Below are positions 38,101-41,256 of a stretch of 64,000 nt of DNA, in pieces. The translations under genes were made by a program, and so were the position numbers. Each line of letters begins with the position of its first letter. Position 1 is the stretch's first letter. Source of the DNA: Actinernus sp. WN-2022 (lineage: Eukaryota > Cnidaria > Anthozoa > Actiniaria > Actinernidae). Where the stretch lies: the NCBI GenBank assembly GCA_030867875.1, contig JAOWCC010000655.1:7710269-7774268 (forward strand). The letters are read 5' to 3'. The notes beneath the pieces were generated by a model that was not told the origin of the DNA, did not search any database, and saw only the letters and a list, made by a program, of their open reading frames with translations.

Positions 38101-38839
38101 GGAGCGGTAGAACATGCGAAATTGATGAATATCAAAAGTTCCTTTTCAAAACATAAATTTGTTTTCCTACTTTACTGATTATTGTTTACTTTTTTAAATT
38201 AAGTAGTCTGAATTCTGCTTGGGTGCCCGATGTTATCTGGAAATGTCCGATAAACAGACCGAAAATTCGAAGAGAATTCCACGGCAGAACGTAATGTCTT
38301 CGATTGAAATTTCTGGCTGCCGTAAGATTTGAGTCGGTCAAAAGCGTAGCTATTGGAAACCCGCGATTATTCCAGTACAACGTTTTAGGATAGCACAGGT
38401 AAAACACTTTTGGTATTAATGCTTGAGTATTTCTACCTACCAATATTCATTTTCTGGACATTTCTGTTGGAAACGAAAAATACTAAGCAACATAAGCATT
38501 TCAAACACGATCTCTGCATTACACAAGGTATTTCACTTATTTAATTACTTTAAACGTTAGATGTCTGTATAAACATCATATTTTACAGGAGTTAAGTAAT
38601 TGCGATGGATGCCGGGGAAAATAAACACTGGTATAATCAACTGAGAGTCGATTAAGGATGTTGTATAACCGCTGTGGTGAAGTGAATTACAGCTAACCTG
38701 ACGTTTCGAACGCTGGCTAGCAATTCGTCAGAGCGAAAGAATCACAACTTACCTGGCATTTCACAGAAACTGCCTGGACACCATCAGCAAATACAAACAA
38801 ACATACTAGAAAACGCAGTGTTTGAGGGAGTAAAACCAT
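1094..38839 (-). CDS. alpha2delta/CACHD1-like VWA protein with N-terminal YfaP-type domain (10 exons, 3' part outside window)
   Basis: Ten exons join without a frame break: 38753-38839, 36569-36715, 31518-31748, 18472-18715, 13597-13878, 8194-8450, 5030-5062, 3927-4013, 3249-3336, 1094-1266 (1629 nt, 543 codons). Seen in order: signal peptide (residues 1-23), carboxypeptidase-regulatory-like beta domain (about 26-90), YfaP/DUF2135-like domain (about 120-260), helical region resembling the alpha2delta N terminus (about 280-400), VWA_N (about 425-485), and the start of a VWA domain with RPWYIEG at 493-499 and a MIDAS-type DISFT at 511-515. The family consists of extracellular, membrane-anchored subunits that traffic or modulate calcium channels, with metal-dependent VWA binding. 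The YfaP and carboxypeptidase-regulatory modules are not part of classical alpha2delta. The remaining VWA, Cache domains and C terminus lie left of position 1. Function as a channel subunit is inference. Confidence 0.85.
1267..1629. other. Intronic sequence, nothing recognised
   Basis: No coding signal or clear repeat boundary was seen. It contains a short CAAGATGGCGGCGG stretch and a TTCTGATTGGTCAGA motif, both common in the foldback elements of this window. Confidence 0.4.
1630..1775 (+). mobile_element. tRNA-derived SINE
   Basis: A tRNA-like head has a box A match (TTAGCCCAGTTGGTAGAGCA) and a box B match (GGGTTCGAAAGCC) at tRNA-like spacing, followed by an unrelated body and an A/T-rich AAATAAATAATAATAATT tail. 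It is not a tRNA gene: the arms do not close and the box B second half is off consensus. The tail abuts the coding relic that follows. Confidence 0.6.
1780..2272 (-). pseudogene. Frame-broken coding relic, probably retroelement C terminus
   Basis: Two overlapping minus-strand frames read like one decayed protein: a segment with TDQLCQQLDIFAVFRY and CRREHVTNAFVYDITNQHP, and another with TADIVTQYALYHPTHGRKRP and ELEKMFNSCLQESA. The HPTHGRKRP...YHEYISKV...L layout resembles the PTHG...Y-x-D-x-L tail seen in some LINE polyproteins. This comparison is from memory and weak. The frame change lies around 2033-2136. It is intronic to the alpha2delta-like gene. Confidence 0.35.
2273..3248. other. Intron with a short inverted repeat, no gene
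   Basis: The segment TGACGTCACATTGGTTGCA (2488-2506) recurs inverted near 2641-2659 as TGCAACCAACGTGACGTCA, enclosing about 130 bp that includes a CAAGATGGCGG motif; this is probably a MITE. Nothing recognisable was seen in the rest. Confidence 0.45.
3249..3336 (-). CDS. Exon 9: VWA_N domain
   Basis: Acceptor TTCACTTACAG, donor GTAAGA, phase 0 in and phase 1 out, 88 nt. It reads SELKWQYFADDKTGFHRKFPA and then ENLGNAKC. L-x-W-Q-x-F...G-x-x-R-x-x-P-A is the characteristic VWA_N motif preceding the alpha2delta VWA domain. A (TAA)n/(TAC)n microsatellite starts within the upstream intron, roughly 20 nt from the acceptor. Confidence 0.88.
3350..3465. repeat. Trinucleotide microsatellite (TAA/TAC)n
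   Basis: Alternating runs of AATAATAATAAC, AGTAATACTACTAC and similar. The long open frame of Leu/Val codons read from it on the minus strand is an artefact of the repeat. Confidence 0.9.
3927..4013 (-). CDS. Exon 8: start of VWA_N domain
   Basis: Acceptor ATTTCTAG, donor GTACTT, 29 codons, phase 0 on both sides. It reads MPHELVSVFDWTTPLEQEMI and then KNYITTSKK. The F-D-W-T...L...F/I-x-x-N block followed by the next exon's LKWQYF corresponds to the VWA_N pattern of alpha2delta proteins. The donor GTACTT is weak. Confidence 0.8.
4027..4425. repeat. Two 51-bp direct repeats followed by a foldback (inverted) repeat
   Basis: ATAACTCAAATGGTACGCGC and its continuation occur twice, 51 bp apart, at 4027-4130. 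Positions 4203-4305 and 4324-4424 form inverted arms of about 100 bp, including GATATGTTGGGAGAACAAAG and its complement, with a short spacer. This is MITE-like and lies in the intron between exons 7 and 8. Confidence 0.75.
4426..5029. other. Intronic sequence, nothing recognised
   Basis: No domain, repeat boundary or RNA gene was recognised in this stretch of intron 7. Confidence 0.4.
5030..5062 (-). CDS. Exon 7: 33-nt microexon
   Basis: Acceptor TTCTTCTTTCAG, donor GTCAGT, 11 codons reading SCWSWPSEIKQ, phase 0 on both sides. It was placed because the flanking exons 6 and 8 are both phase 0 and both reading frames stay open. Since it is phase-neutral it could be alternatively skipped. Confidence 0.65.
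5400..5580 (+). mobile_element. Degenerate retroelement fragment
   Basis: The string GCAGGAATGCAATCACATGG and its downstream TGTATGAGATCGGTAGTGTTA, with CCTGTTTGTAAATGCTATTT, recur in the same orientation near 33810-33880, 39790-39890 and 40575-40610. The copy at 39.7-40.6 kb leads into a LINE C-terminal relic, so these are probably short remains of one LINE family. Confidence 0.45.
5657..5892. mobile_element. MITE with 28-bp terminal inverted repeats
   Basis: AGGGACTGGTCAGAAATTAG at 5662 onward matches the complement of the segment ending near 5892 (CTAATTTTTGACTAGTCCCT). The interior is purine-rich (GGAGGGTCAT repeated). No coding capacity. Intron 6 of the alpha2delta-like gene. Confidence 0.7.
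5893..7959. other. About 2 kb of intron, no gene recognised
   Basis: Several short open frames occur here but none has a recognisable domain or splice-consistent borders. Small foldback traces such as CACGTGTTGAG and TGACGTCATCTGTG are scattered, and a short A/T-rich tract lies at 7300-7345. Confidence 0.45.
7960..8215. repeat. About 41-bp minisatellite that includes the exon 6 donor
   Basis: Units of about 40-41 bp on the minus strand share AAATGGGTC, AATAAGAAATCGGTAAGGG and TCGGTTAC. Two higher-order blocks are about 134 bp apart (7940 and 8074). The unit nearest the exon contains the last seven codons of exon 6 and its GTAAGG donor, so the array extends from an exon-intron junction. Confidence 0.8.
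8194..8450 (-). CDS. Exon 6: alpha2delta-type N-terminal helical region
   Basis: Acceptor TTTTCTTGCAG, donor GTAAGG, phase 1 in and phase 0 out, 257 nt. The codon split with exon 5 gives Ala, then KKNIRLNPPESAAM, VSNSIEEKRRLALALKRVIE and SQHALYKAN. In alpha2delta proteins the same place holds a helical segment with a K/R-x-x-A-L-x-R/K-x-x-x-x-A pattern, so homology is likely. A run of nine A residues sits at the exon start. The last seven codons and the donor form one unit of an intronic minisatellite (see findings). Confidence 0.85.
8595..8775. mobile_element. MITE fragment, same family as 31823-32022
   Basis: It shares TGTAACTCTGTAATTTGATTG-like text, CAGCATGCTGTACAGTAAC and a terminal ATCTGCTCTAAT with the better preserved copy at 31.8-32.0 kb. 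Confidence 0.55.
8797..9083. mobile_element. Foldback element with long inverted ends
   Basis: GGAGCCAATTACCAGGAGCG near 8807 matches inverted CGCTCCTGGTAATGGGCTCC near 9058-9077. An inner pair, AGTAGATGTGGCTATATT and AATATAGCCACATCTACT, also folds. The terminal motif recurs at 35.8, 36.45 and 41.6 kb, so this is a multicopy family. Confidence 0.75.
9470..9685 (+). pseudogene. LINE C-terminal relic
   Basis: The frame LKARDQLHLRGAVLVFKSLH followed by ELTPPFL resembles the segment after the reverse transcriptase in CR1/L2-type LINEs (L-x-x-R-x-x-x-x-x-x-L-x-F-K-x-L-x-x-L-x-P-x-Y/F-L). The rest is frame-broken and no RT core remains. Confidence 0.55.
9686..10500. other. Intron with a short 22-bp tandem repeat
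   Basis: CAGAGTCGTCAGTCTGTTACAA-type units occur three times at 10226-10289. Otherwise nothing was recognised; the open frames on both strands lack domains. Confidence 0.45.
10515..10738 (+). mobile_element. tRNA-derived SINE (family A, copy 1)
   Basis: It contains box B CCAGGTTCGAATCCC, then the family body CATATGTGAGTTGAGTTTG, GGTTCTCCGGTTTTCC, CAACACGCTAAA and TGACTTTGATCAGCCCCC. The same body follows an intact tRNA-like head at 30491 and, inverted, at 58520-58746. Box A is eroded in this copy. Confidence 0.75.
10739..12002. other. Intron 5 sequence, no gene recognised
   Basis: Fragmentary foldback motifs such as GACTGGTCGAATACCATGA and AAATGACGTCA occur around 11450-11510, but no complete element or coding exon could be delimited. 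Confidence 0.4.
12180..12224 (-). ncRNA. Hammerhead ribozyme, type I, intact core
   Basis: On the minus strand: helix I GCCAUG pairs with CAUGGU; core CUGAUGA (complement of 12212-12218); helix II GUCC/GGAC closed by loop UAACUA; core GAAA (12194-12197); short helix III CAGCUG; U at position 16.1 and A at 17, so cleavage is expected after GUA, between 12186 and 12185. All catalytic-core positions match the hammerhead consensus. Helix III is palindromic and too short for a normal hairpin loop, a form known from minimal animal hammerheads thought to act best as dimers. Confidence 0.9.
12528..12572 (-). ncRNA. Hammerhead ribozyme, decayed core
   Basis: The equivalent motif in the second unit, 348 bp away, keeps CUGAUGA, helix I and CAGCUGUA. 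It has UAAA in place of GAAA (12542-12545) and a mispaired helix II (GCCC against GGAC). Loss of the conserved G of GAAA should abolish cleavage, so this unit is probably inactive. Confidence 0.8.
13372..13531. mobile_element. Foldback MITE (160 bp), family shared with 35617-35781
   Basis: It is a near-perfect palindrome: ATTCACTC...CTTGGATTCAAAGCGAGGCA...TTTGTTTTTGCCA on one arm and the complement on the other. A small central loop reads GCCTCGTACTGAGGGATAGT. The second family copy has the loop inverted. It lies about 65 nt beyond the exon 5 donor. Confidence 0.85.
13597..13878 (-). CDS. Exon 5: end of YfaP-like domain and start of alpha2delta-type helical region
   Basis: Acceptor GTTGTGTTTCAG, donor GTAAGT, phase 1 in and phase 1 out, 282 nt. 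CSRYWNVLQFD closes the YfaP-like domain (family pattern R-Y-W-x-V-F/L-x-x-D). From ITGQDVIDSSAKISKEAGKL to MKTIYDNI the sequence becomes helical and resembles the N-terminal helices of alpha2delta subunits. A 32-bp minisatellite begins only about 40 nt upstream of the acceptor. Confidence 0.88.
13919..14856. repeat. 32-bp minisatellite (about 29 copies)
   Basis: The unit is CAACAACTCAGTCATTAA followed by AGTATGTGATCCCA (32 bp), with an A/T variant (AAGT or ATGT) at one site mixed through the array. It sits in intron 4 and its edge is only about 40 nt from the exon 5 acceptor (13879). Confidence 0.95.
14857..16059. other. Intron 4 sequence, nothing recognised
   Basis: No exon, RNA gene or full repeat boundary was identified. 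One further partial match to the 32-bp array (ACAACTCAATCAATAAATTA) lies near 15180. Confidence 0.4.
16060..16340. mobile_element. MITE with about 65-bp inverted arms
   Basis: GCTATGAACCTCCGAAACG and AAGAAAGTTTTGGTTTACAG on the left recur inverted on the right (CTGTAAACCAAAACTTTCTT, TTCATAGC). A solo arm of the same family lies near 35350-35400. Confidence 0.75.
16343..17085. mobile_element. Candidate DNA element with GCAACTTTT subterminal motifs
   Basis: The ends are inverted (GCTTAGCCACAAGTTGCT at left, AGCCACTTGTCGCTAAGC at right). Clusters of GCAACTTTT or GGCAACTTTTT sit just inside both ends, all in the same orientation, while the middle is ordinary A/T-rich DNA. There is no transposase. 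Subterminal repeat clusters are typical of DNA transposons such as hAT, but the superfamily is not determined. Confidence 0.5.
17195..17840. repeat. 42-bp minisatellite with 265-bp higher-order unit
   Basis: The unit reads GAGCACTCGGGAAACATTGG then TGAATTTCAGTGTTGCTTCGGT (42 bp = 14 codons). A block containing TATAATTATATAAATAGCACT repeats at about 17327 and 17592, giving a 265-bp higher-order period. Because 42 is a multiple of 3, several frames on both strands stay open for 60-115 codons. They are repeat artefacts, not genes. Confidence 0.92.
18472..18715 (-). CDS. Exon 4: YfaP/DUF2135-like core
   Basis: Acceptor TCTCGTAG, donor GTAAGT, phase 0 in and phase 1 out, 81 codons plus 1 nt. It reads VFYDVRRC, then VIDLDVDATNMYGPETITL, then SYYVHIYTNG and NANVKVYQ. 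The L-D-x-D-x-T...YGPET block followed by F/Y-x-Y-x-V-H-x-Y and A-x-V-K-V-Y is the conserved second half of YfaP-type domains. Several cysteines suggest an extracellular location. Confidence 0.9.
18845..19165. mobile_element. MITE with about 35-bp TIRs
   Basis: The left end contains TATGTGATGACGCAAAACGT and GGTAAATAA. The right end is the complement (TTATTTACCACGATTTACGT, CATCACATGGT). The inside carries TTTCACGTAATCCGTGGCGTG and GCCAATCAGAACACGAGAAA. A related inverted copy at 19.97-24.95 kb is split by the LINE insertion. Confidence 0.7.
19486..19767. mobile_element. MITE of the GGGGCTATGTCATGGTA family
   Basis: The left end is TTTAAAGGGGCTATATCATGG and the right end is CACCATGACACGGCCCCCAT. 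The interior AAACCCCCTCCTTCAATGCT and TGATTGAATG recurs near 26.70 kb and 59.50 kb; other interior parts recur near 31.13 kb. The best copy (59274-59600) is flanked by TTAA. Confidence 0.6.
19770..19875 (-). mobile_element. Possible SINE fragment with a Pol III box B
   Basis: The minus strand reads GAGGGTTCGAATCCGGCTCC, a good box B, within CCACGGACGCGGC text. No box A was found at tRNA spacing, so this is at most a fragment. Confidence 0.3.
20332..24762 (-). CDS. LINE polyprotein: endonuclease, endonuclease, reverse transcriptase
   Basis: A single frame of 1476 codons. Seen: a hydrophobic N terminus (about 8-22); an NPGP core (74-77) resembling the end of 2A-like sequences known in some LINEs, but preceded by LVFKL so probably not functional; AP endonuclease-like motifs LNARSINNK, ITETWTKSDG, LLMGDFNFHV and PDLSDHY twice, because residues 85-481 are repeated as 482-878; then RT motifs RPVSNLRFISK, LLDLSAAFDTVDH, GVPQGSVLGPILY and the catalytic FHLYADDTQLY (YADD at about 1190); and a C-terminal LINE tail ending FLFKKAYC. 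It would copy its own RNA at nicked genomic targets. Intact otherwise: no stops or frameshifts. Confidence 0.93.
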   Translation of the reverse strand: MRGHTLFSTFLLITLLSDGALDVSSSPEHGSISHRPMFSIRLKLKRHMRPSLYYNNSTASFRCPLIGDLVFKLNPGPINQPIPTIKSSRFDLGCKPMSKARNPNNLVTIQRLPLKATNARHMSMCLLNARSINNKALFIKDYVVDNQFDILGITETWTKSDGQSNCVVNELIPRGYAFIHVPRTKRSGGGVGLLYNKCLKIERILSTKYSSFEHLEVNVNTPDAVLRVAVVYRPPPSKVNKFTASQFLQDFNDLLEHFSVTSGRLLLMGDFNFHVNEPSRDRMAAKFLDMLDSYNLVQHVKEATHKRKGTLDLLITRASEDTVLDCKVDDPDLSDHYAVHSRLKLTKPTASKVELTYRKLRCVDIEKFRDELSTLPIFTSPASNVDALLDQYQSNLAGLVDSHAPLKKRLVTLRPSAPWYNDNIASAKRERRKYERRWRKSGLTIHQELYKDQCKIVRSLIKSSKMEFYANLITENKSDHTIKSSRFDLGCKPMSKARNPNNLVTIQRLPLKATNARHMSMCLLNARSINNKALFIKDYVVDNQFDILGITETWTKSDGQSNCVVNELIPRGYAFIHVPRTKRSGGGVGLLYNKCLKIERILSTKYSSFEHLEVNVNTPDAVLRVAVVYRPPPSKVNKFTASQFLQDFNDLLEHFSVTSGRLLLMGDFNFHVNEPSRDRMAAKFLDMLDSYNLVQHVKEATHKRKGTLDLLITRASEDTVLDCKVDDPDLSDHYAVHSRLKLTKPTASKVELTYRKLRCVDIEKFRDELSTLPIFTSPASNVDALLDQYQSNLAGLVDSHAPLKKRLVTLRPSAPWYNDNIASAKRERRKYERRWRKSGLTIHQELYKDQCKIVRSLIKSSKMEFYANLITENKSDHKVLFSAIDRMLNLKPEKSYPTCDSSTQLCNNFVDFFSEKIATIRNDLDSIQLSDTALSKFNHLDNPTLTCEFANFEPTTAEELSNLIKKMARKSCSLDPIPSTLLKSCFSDLLPVIANIINLSFESAKVPIPMKLASISPRLKKQSLDTELYPNFRPVSNLRFISKANEKVAATQLWDYVNLNGLSEEFQSAYTQYHSCETALLRVQNDVLEAIDKHNCVFLLLLDLSAAFDTVDHTILLKRLNSRFAVRGKALSWLESYLANRSQFVQIDDASSSVRPLHFGVPQGSVLGPILYLLYTSPLGDIIREHDLSFHLYADDTQLYTSFSCKNTHDFQVAKQRLESCISDITLWMTANKLKLNNGKSELLLLHSQFRPTPTLPSLTVGEKIIRPTNKARNLGVLFDETMSFSPHVNAVVKGAFYHIRNIAKIRKYIDKKTTEVLIHSFVSSKLDFCNSLLHGAQGRDIAKLQSAQNAAARVVTCLRKNDHITETLKELHWLPIEYRIIFKINLITFKSLNSLGPRYLKNLLTFYRQKRLLRSSKDHLRLVEPAFNMKTYGQHAFSTAAPRLWNKLPLDIRASSNVETFKLKLKTFLFKKAYC
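22132..24513 (-). repeat. 1191-bp exact tandem duplication inside the LINE ORF
   Basis: The copies are 22132-23322 and 23323-24513. 1191 bp is 397 codons, so the frame is kept. The translated copies are identical as far as I can read. Each contains the whole endonuclease and the linker towards the RT. Confidence 0.93.
24950..25100. repeat. Palindrome of MITE ends
   Basis: TTACCACGTTTTGCGTCATC...TTGTTGTGGATTTACTCGGC on the left matches inverted GAAATCCACAACAATGTTGA...GATGACGCAAAACGTGGTA on the right. The arms are about 65 bp around a GTGATGTACGATGTGTACTC loop. These are the same TIRs as the 18.9 kb element. Confidence 0.75.
25190..25335. repeat. About 22-bp minisatellite
   Basis: Repeated CATTACCATATTAAAGC with AACATT or ATACATT spacers, six to seven copies. 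Confidence 0.85.
25522..26330. mobile_element. Large TTAA-flanked foldback element (809 bp)
   Basis: It begins TTAA then AGTGCTACTGAAGCGAAATT and ends with the exact complement AATTTCGCTTCAGTAGCACT then TTAA. The arms stay inverted-similar for about 330 bp, including CGTTCCAGAGATATTAAGG and CTGCAAATAGTGGGTAAAA. A TTAA target is typical of piggyBac and Kolobok-type elements. No transposase is encoded; it is a non-autonomous remnant. Confidence 0.85.
26331..27137. other. Intron 3 sequence with a TTAA-MITE fragment
   Basis: An inverted partial copy of the GGGGCTATGTCATGG family lies at about 26690-26810 (ATCAAGCATTCAGGGAGG, CAATCGAACATTGACTCCAT). Nothing else was recognised. Confidence 0.45.
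27143..30445. repeat. 59-bp satellite array, about 56 copies
   Basis: The unit is GCCTGGTTCACACTAGCGAC, ACAAGCATAACAACAAGCAA, CATATGTAAACACAGTAAA (59 bp). From 27203 to 30389 there are exactly 54 periods (3186 bp) without a single indel. The main variants are CACTAGCG/CAATAGCG and CAACATATG/CACCATATG. Both ends degrade into diverged units (TAAGACTGGTTCACAC, CATAAGCGAAAGAACAAGC). It lies within intron 3. It is not a CRISPR array because there are no unique spacers. Confidence 0.97.
30491..30735 (+). mobile_element. tRNA-derived SINE (family A, copy 2)
   Basis: The head GAGGTGGCGCAGTGGTTAAA (box A) is followed by the family body (TATGAGTTGAGTTTGTTGAT, TTCTCCGGTTTTCCTCC, TGACTTTGATCAGCCCCCG). 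The box B region has been lost, unlike the copies at 10.5 and 58.5 kb. A (CT)n run follows at 30747-30761. Confidence 0.8.
30766..31265. other. Intron 3 sequence with a MITE fragment
   Basis: GCTTTGATTTGAACCATCCCACATG near 31128 and GGTTCGTCAGTTCATATG near 31158 match the interior of the 19.5 kb MITE. The rest was not recognised. Confidence 0.45.
31290..31507 (+). mobile_element. 5'-truncated LINE or SINE tail
   Basis: An A/T-rich stretch ends in AAATAAAGGTTTTGACTTGA and CTT, a polyadenylation-like signal followed by a short GACTT repeat as seen at LINE 3' ends. It stops next to the exon 3 donor. Confidence 0.4.
31518..31748 (-). CDS. Exon 3: end of beta domain and start of YfaP/DUF2135-like domain
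   Basis: Acceptor TTTCATATTCAG, donor GTTAGT, phase 0 on both sides, 77 codons. It contains YRIVLTWGKKPRDLDAYL (residues about 124-141), the hallmark V-L-T-W-G...P-x-D-L-D-x-H/Y-L motif of the YfaP/DUF2135 family. The aspartates of the DLD motif are intact. A retroelement tail ends only about 11 nt downstream of this exon's donor. Confidence 0.85.
31823..32022. mobile_element. MITE with about 40-bp TIRs
   Basis: GATCAGATTTCGTATGAGTG and CAAACTACGGCATG on the left match inverted GCCGTAGTTTGACTCACTCA and CACGAAATCTGCTC on the right. A diverged copy lies at 8595-8775. Confidence 0.8.
32265..32455. mobile_element. Foldback MITE around a 36-bp perfect palindrome
   Basis: The outer arms are TTAATATATAATTATCGATG and its complement. 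The centre (about 32330-32365) reads AAAAGTGATATCTTCACA and its exact complement, which could extrude a cruciform. Confidence 0.75.
32955..33632. mobile_element. TTAA-inserted DNA element within a palindromic target
   Basis: It begins TTAA GGCCTGGTTCA and ends TGAACCAGGCC TTAA. Outside the TTAA the host bases are CTCAAGCATG on the left and CATGCTTGAG on the right. Removing the element restores a perfect palindrome centred on TTAA. The interior (about 650 bp) shows no transposase; its open frames lack domains. Confidence 0.75.
33985..34390. repeat. 21-22-bp minisatellite with a CACGTG E-box in nearly every unit
   Basis: TATTATATCAGCACGTGACTG units alternate with TATTTATATCAGCACGTGATTG and TATTATATTAACACGTGACTG, about 19 copies; at least one has CATGTG. 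Intron 2 of the alpha2delta-like gene. Confidence 0.93.
34992..35321. mobile_element. MITE with about 75-bp TIRs
   Basis: GGTTAATTCCGACATTTTGA, GCGCGAAATACA and GAATCCGATGCCAAAT on the left are matched inverted on the right (ATTTGGCATCGGAT, TGTATTTCGCGC, GATGTCGGAATTAACC). Confidence 0.8.
35617..35781. mobile_element. Foldback MITE, second copy of the 13372-13531 family
   Basis: The arms are the same (ATTCACTCTTTTCACCT, CTTGGATTCAAAGCGAGGC) and the loop reads TTGACTATCCCTCACTACGA, the inverse of the first copy's loop. A short deletion removed part of the left arm. Confidence 0.85.
36263..36295. repeat. (AATAC)n microsatellite
   Basis: AATACAATACAATACAATAC precedes TTCTTTATTTACAGAGGG; read on the minus strand it resembles a retroelement tail after an AATAAAG signal. 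Confidence 0.75.
36569..36715 (-). CDS. Exon 2: carboxypeptidase-regulatory-like beta domain
   Basis: Acceptor TTCTTTCAG, donor GTATGG, phase 0 at both ends, 49 codons. The reading VAGVECILLSNAG...AVIENVQPGYYQ, continued in exon 3 by IRVSRIGYYTL, has the pattern of a transthyretin-like carboxypeptidase regulatory repeat: variable strand, then a P-G-x-Y turn, then a GYY strand. This fold usually serves as an extracellular adhesion or spacer module. Confidence 0.8.
37240..37755 (-). pseudogene. 5'-truncated LINE: C-terminal region after the reverse transcriptase
   Basis: 156 codons are open. IPSWYSACNILLGIGKG and ESANSYAIRTLLNLGNN, then LKHRRNVQSLMLFFKCFRNQ and YNLRGSGN, then NSFSYTVSQIWNQLP. 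The R-R...L-x-x-F-x-K...YNLR...F-x-Y-x-x-x-x-x-W-N-x-L-P order is the conserved C-terminal tail of CR1/L2-like LINEs. No YADD core. A separate open frame at 37773-38009 (+) was not recognised. Confidence 0.75.
38753..38839 (-). CDS. Exon 1: start codon and signal peptide
   Basis: The 29 codons begin at an ATG with a good context (A at -3, G at +4). They read MVLLPQTLRF followed by the hydrophobic stretch LVCLFVFADG and VQA, a plausible signal-peptidase site before VSVKCQ. The exon ends in CAG with a perfect GTAAGT donor, phase 0. No TATA box was recognised upstream. Confidence 0.85.
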
Positions 38840-39700
38840 CCTTTTCCCCCTTGAATCGATGAGATCAACGACAGCCGAGTTTCACTGATCAGTCAAACTG
38901 TCCCGTTGTTGGTCTATAACGGAACGAAGCTCATTAAATATTTGAATTGAAATATCAAAGATTGATTATGCTGGTCACGATGAATTAAAATCGTTCTGAA
39001 ATTTTCTTTTTCAGATATTTGCATTTTTCATTTGCAAAACACTTAACTAACAATGCCACACGAATCAATCAATATCGCCTTTATTGGATAAACCTATCAT
39101 GAAACAGAACGCCTAACACTGTTAAACACAAAGCCTATATTGTGTCAAACTGTAATTTCCGACTACAAAAGGAGACGGAATTCCCTAATGGCACTCATTT
39201 CAAATTAACTTGACAACATCAAGTCCAACGAGTGAATAACGCCATCCACCGGATAAATCCATATCTAGTGAGAAAGACTAACGTGACAGTTTTATCTGGC
39301 ACCGCTTTGAACAACCCGAGCCTGTAGAACGACTTGATAGTGCGACCTGCAAAGAACCACGGGGTAATCTAAGCCAGAACTCCCATCTTGGCTAACTCAG
39401 GGAGGCTAAATTGATCATCAAATTAAAATCTAGCATCTTCGATTAAAACCTTCTTATAATTTAATTAAGATTAGTTGCAATACCAGAGTACCCGCATAAG
39501 CCCAATGGGGTGCCAGACTCAATTGGGGTACCAGACTCGATTAGTTTTATTTAAGCTACCGTCTGGCATCCCAGCACTCTATTTTAGTCAATTCTAATTC
39601 ATTGTACAATATTTAGTATGTTTACAGAGTGTAAATAAAATCGTTGTTGTTAAACACTCGGGAAAATGTCAAGACCAACAATCTCAACTCCGTCATACGT
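38840..39700. other. Upstream region of the alpha2delta-like gene
   Basis: This holds the presumed promoter and 5' UTR. No TATA box or CpG-rich block was recognised. At 39560-39655 there is a retroelement-like 3' end (TAAATAAAATCGTTGTTGTT). Otherwise nothing. Confidence 0.4.
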
Positions 39701-39705
39701 TTAAA

Positions 39706-40585
39706 TTGAACGGAATACATATAGCTGGGGTCACACTCGACAAAGTTAATTGTAAGCTCATGTATGGAATCAATGTTCGATTGATGGACCTTTCAGTGCA
39801 GGAATGCAGCCACGTAGTTGTATTGGACGGCAAAATATATTATTTATTTAAGCCCTTGTACGAGATCGGTAGTGTTATTAGAAAATATCCACTCTTGTTC
39901 ACAAAATTAAATATGTTAAAACAGGTGTACCATCTGCTTTTTTCGACTTAGTCCCTCTGCAACTGATATTCATAATTATAATACTAGATATGCTACCAAC
40001 CAAAACTTATACAGACCAGCTTCCAGAACTAATTATGGTCTATCGAGATTTAAATCTCTTGCATCACGATTATGAGAAAAAAATACCATTAGAAATAAAA
40101 CCCTCCCACACAATAGTTTTAAAAAACAATACAAATTATTTTACTTGAAAACCAGGCCTGAATTATTGTATAAAATTGTAAATATAGAATAATAACTAAG
40201 ATCGAATTAATATATTTATACCATCTTTATTCTTTGCATATATATATCTTGTCAACGTTTCCATACAACTATGTATCAATATTGTAAATAAATTCTTCTT
40301 CCTATTAATATTAATTCCAGCCGCTTACTACTCAAGCAAACTTGTACAATAGATATTTATGTATTTCCTGTGCTCCAAATATCCTCATTTATTTTTCTTG
40401 TGATAGGGGTCAACTAGAAAGCCTATGGCTCCTTTGACCTCTATGCACATTCTTGAAATTCATAAATATTTTATTATTATCGTATATCTGTCTTTTTTTT
40501 TTCTACAATTATTTTCTTGTGTAATTATCTTTAAAAAAATGGTGCAAAATAAAATGAACTTGAACTTGAACTTAGCAAGACCTGT
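39706..40585 (+). pseudogene. Degenerate LINE 3' portion
   Basis: A frame-broken C-terminal LINE tail is readable at about 39966-40160: HNYNTRYATNQNLYRP and NYGLSRFKSLASRL, equivalent to the YNTR...G...F...LW segment. The element ends in a GAACTTGAACTTGAACTTAG tail at about 40556-40575. The preceding GCAGGAATGCAGCCACGTAG block is shared with fragments at 5.4 and 33.8 kb. Confidence 0.6.
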
Positions 40586-40904
40586 TTGTAAATGCTATTT
40601 TCCACATCCAATCGACTGTCTATTTTTCTTAAACACCGGGCGTAGTCAATCGAACGTAATCGAATGCAATTTCAATCGAACGCAATCGAACTCAACCACT
40701 GGTTGTGTTCGACTGAGTTCGGTAATCGAACTCATAAAAAAAGTAGACAATCGAAGAGTCTAGTTTTCTCGAGGTTCCGATGCCTGTACACGTTAGCGCT
40801 GACGATTTGCTTTCCCGAGGTTTCAAAGCGTCGAAATATGGCTCAGACTAGTTCAGCAGAGCTTGTAAGCATTACTTAGGTGGTTCTTGAAAGGCTAGCA
40901 AGAA

Positions 40905-41032
40905 CGTCGTTTTTTATCTCGGATACATCTAATCGTTATATCCGTTCAAAGCAGCTGTATCACGGTCTGTATATTCCGTGATACAGCTGCTCTGAACGGA
41001 TTTAACGATTAGCTATATACGAGATAAGGATG
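40905..41032. repeat. Palindrome, about 60-bp arms
   Basis: TTATCTCGGATACATCTAAT, CGTTATATCCGTTCA and GCAGCTGTATCACGG are followed after a short loop by their complements. MITE-like. Confidence 0.8.
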
Positions 41033-41117
41033 AACTGGGACCGCGTGAAAAAAAAAATCTGATTAAGAAATATCATTACAAAATATCACAAAAAAGAGCA
41101 CACTACAATTATCCACT

Positions 41118-41256
41118 TTAGAAACGAGTAGGGGAATGGGGCGAAGTTTCGCAAAGGTGCTTGGGATCGTTACTGGTTTCTTTCCGCAGTAACGATCCCA
41201 AGCGCCTTTGCGAAACCCAACTCGCTCCATCCCCTACTCGTTTCTAATGGAGTTTG
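41118..41256. repeat. Palindrome, about 60-bp arms
   Basis: TTAGAAACGAGTAGGGGATG-type arms with GCGAAACTTCGC-like inner parts and CTTGGGATCGTTACTG fold back on each other around TTTCTTTCCG. It lies 86 bp from the preceding palindrome but differs in sequence. Confidence 0.8.
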
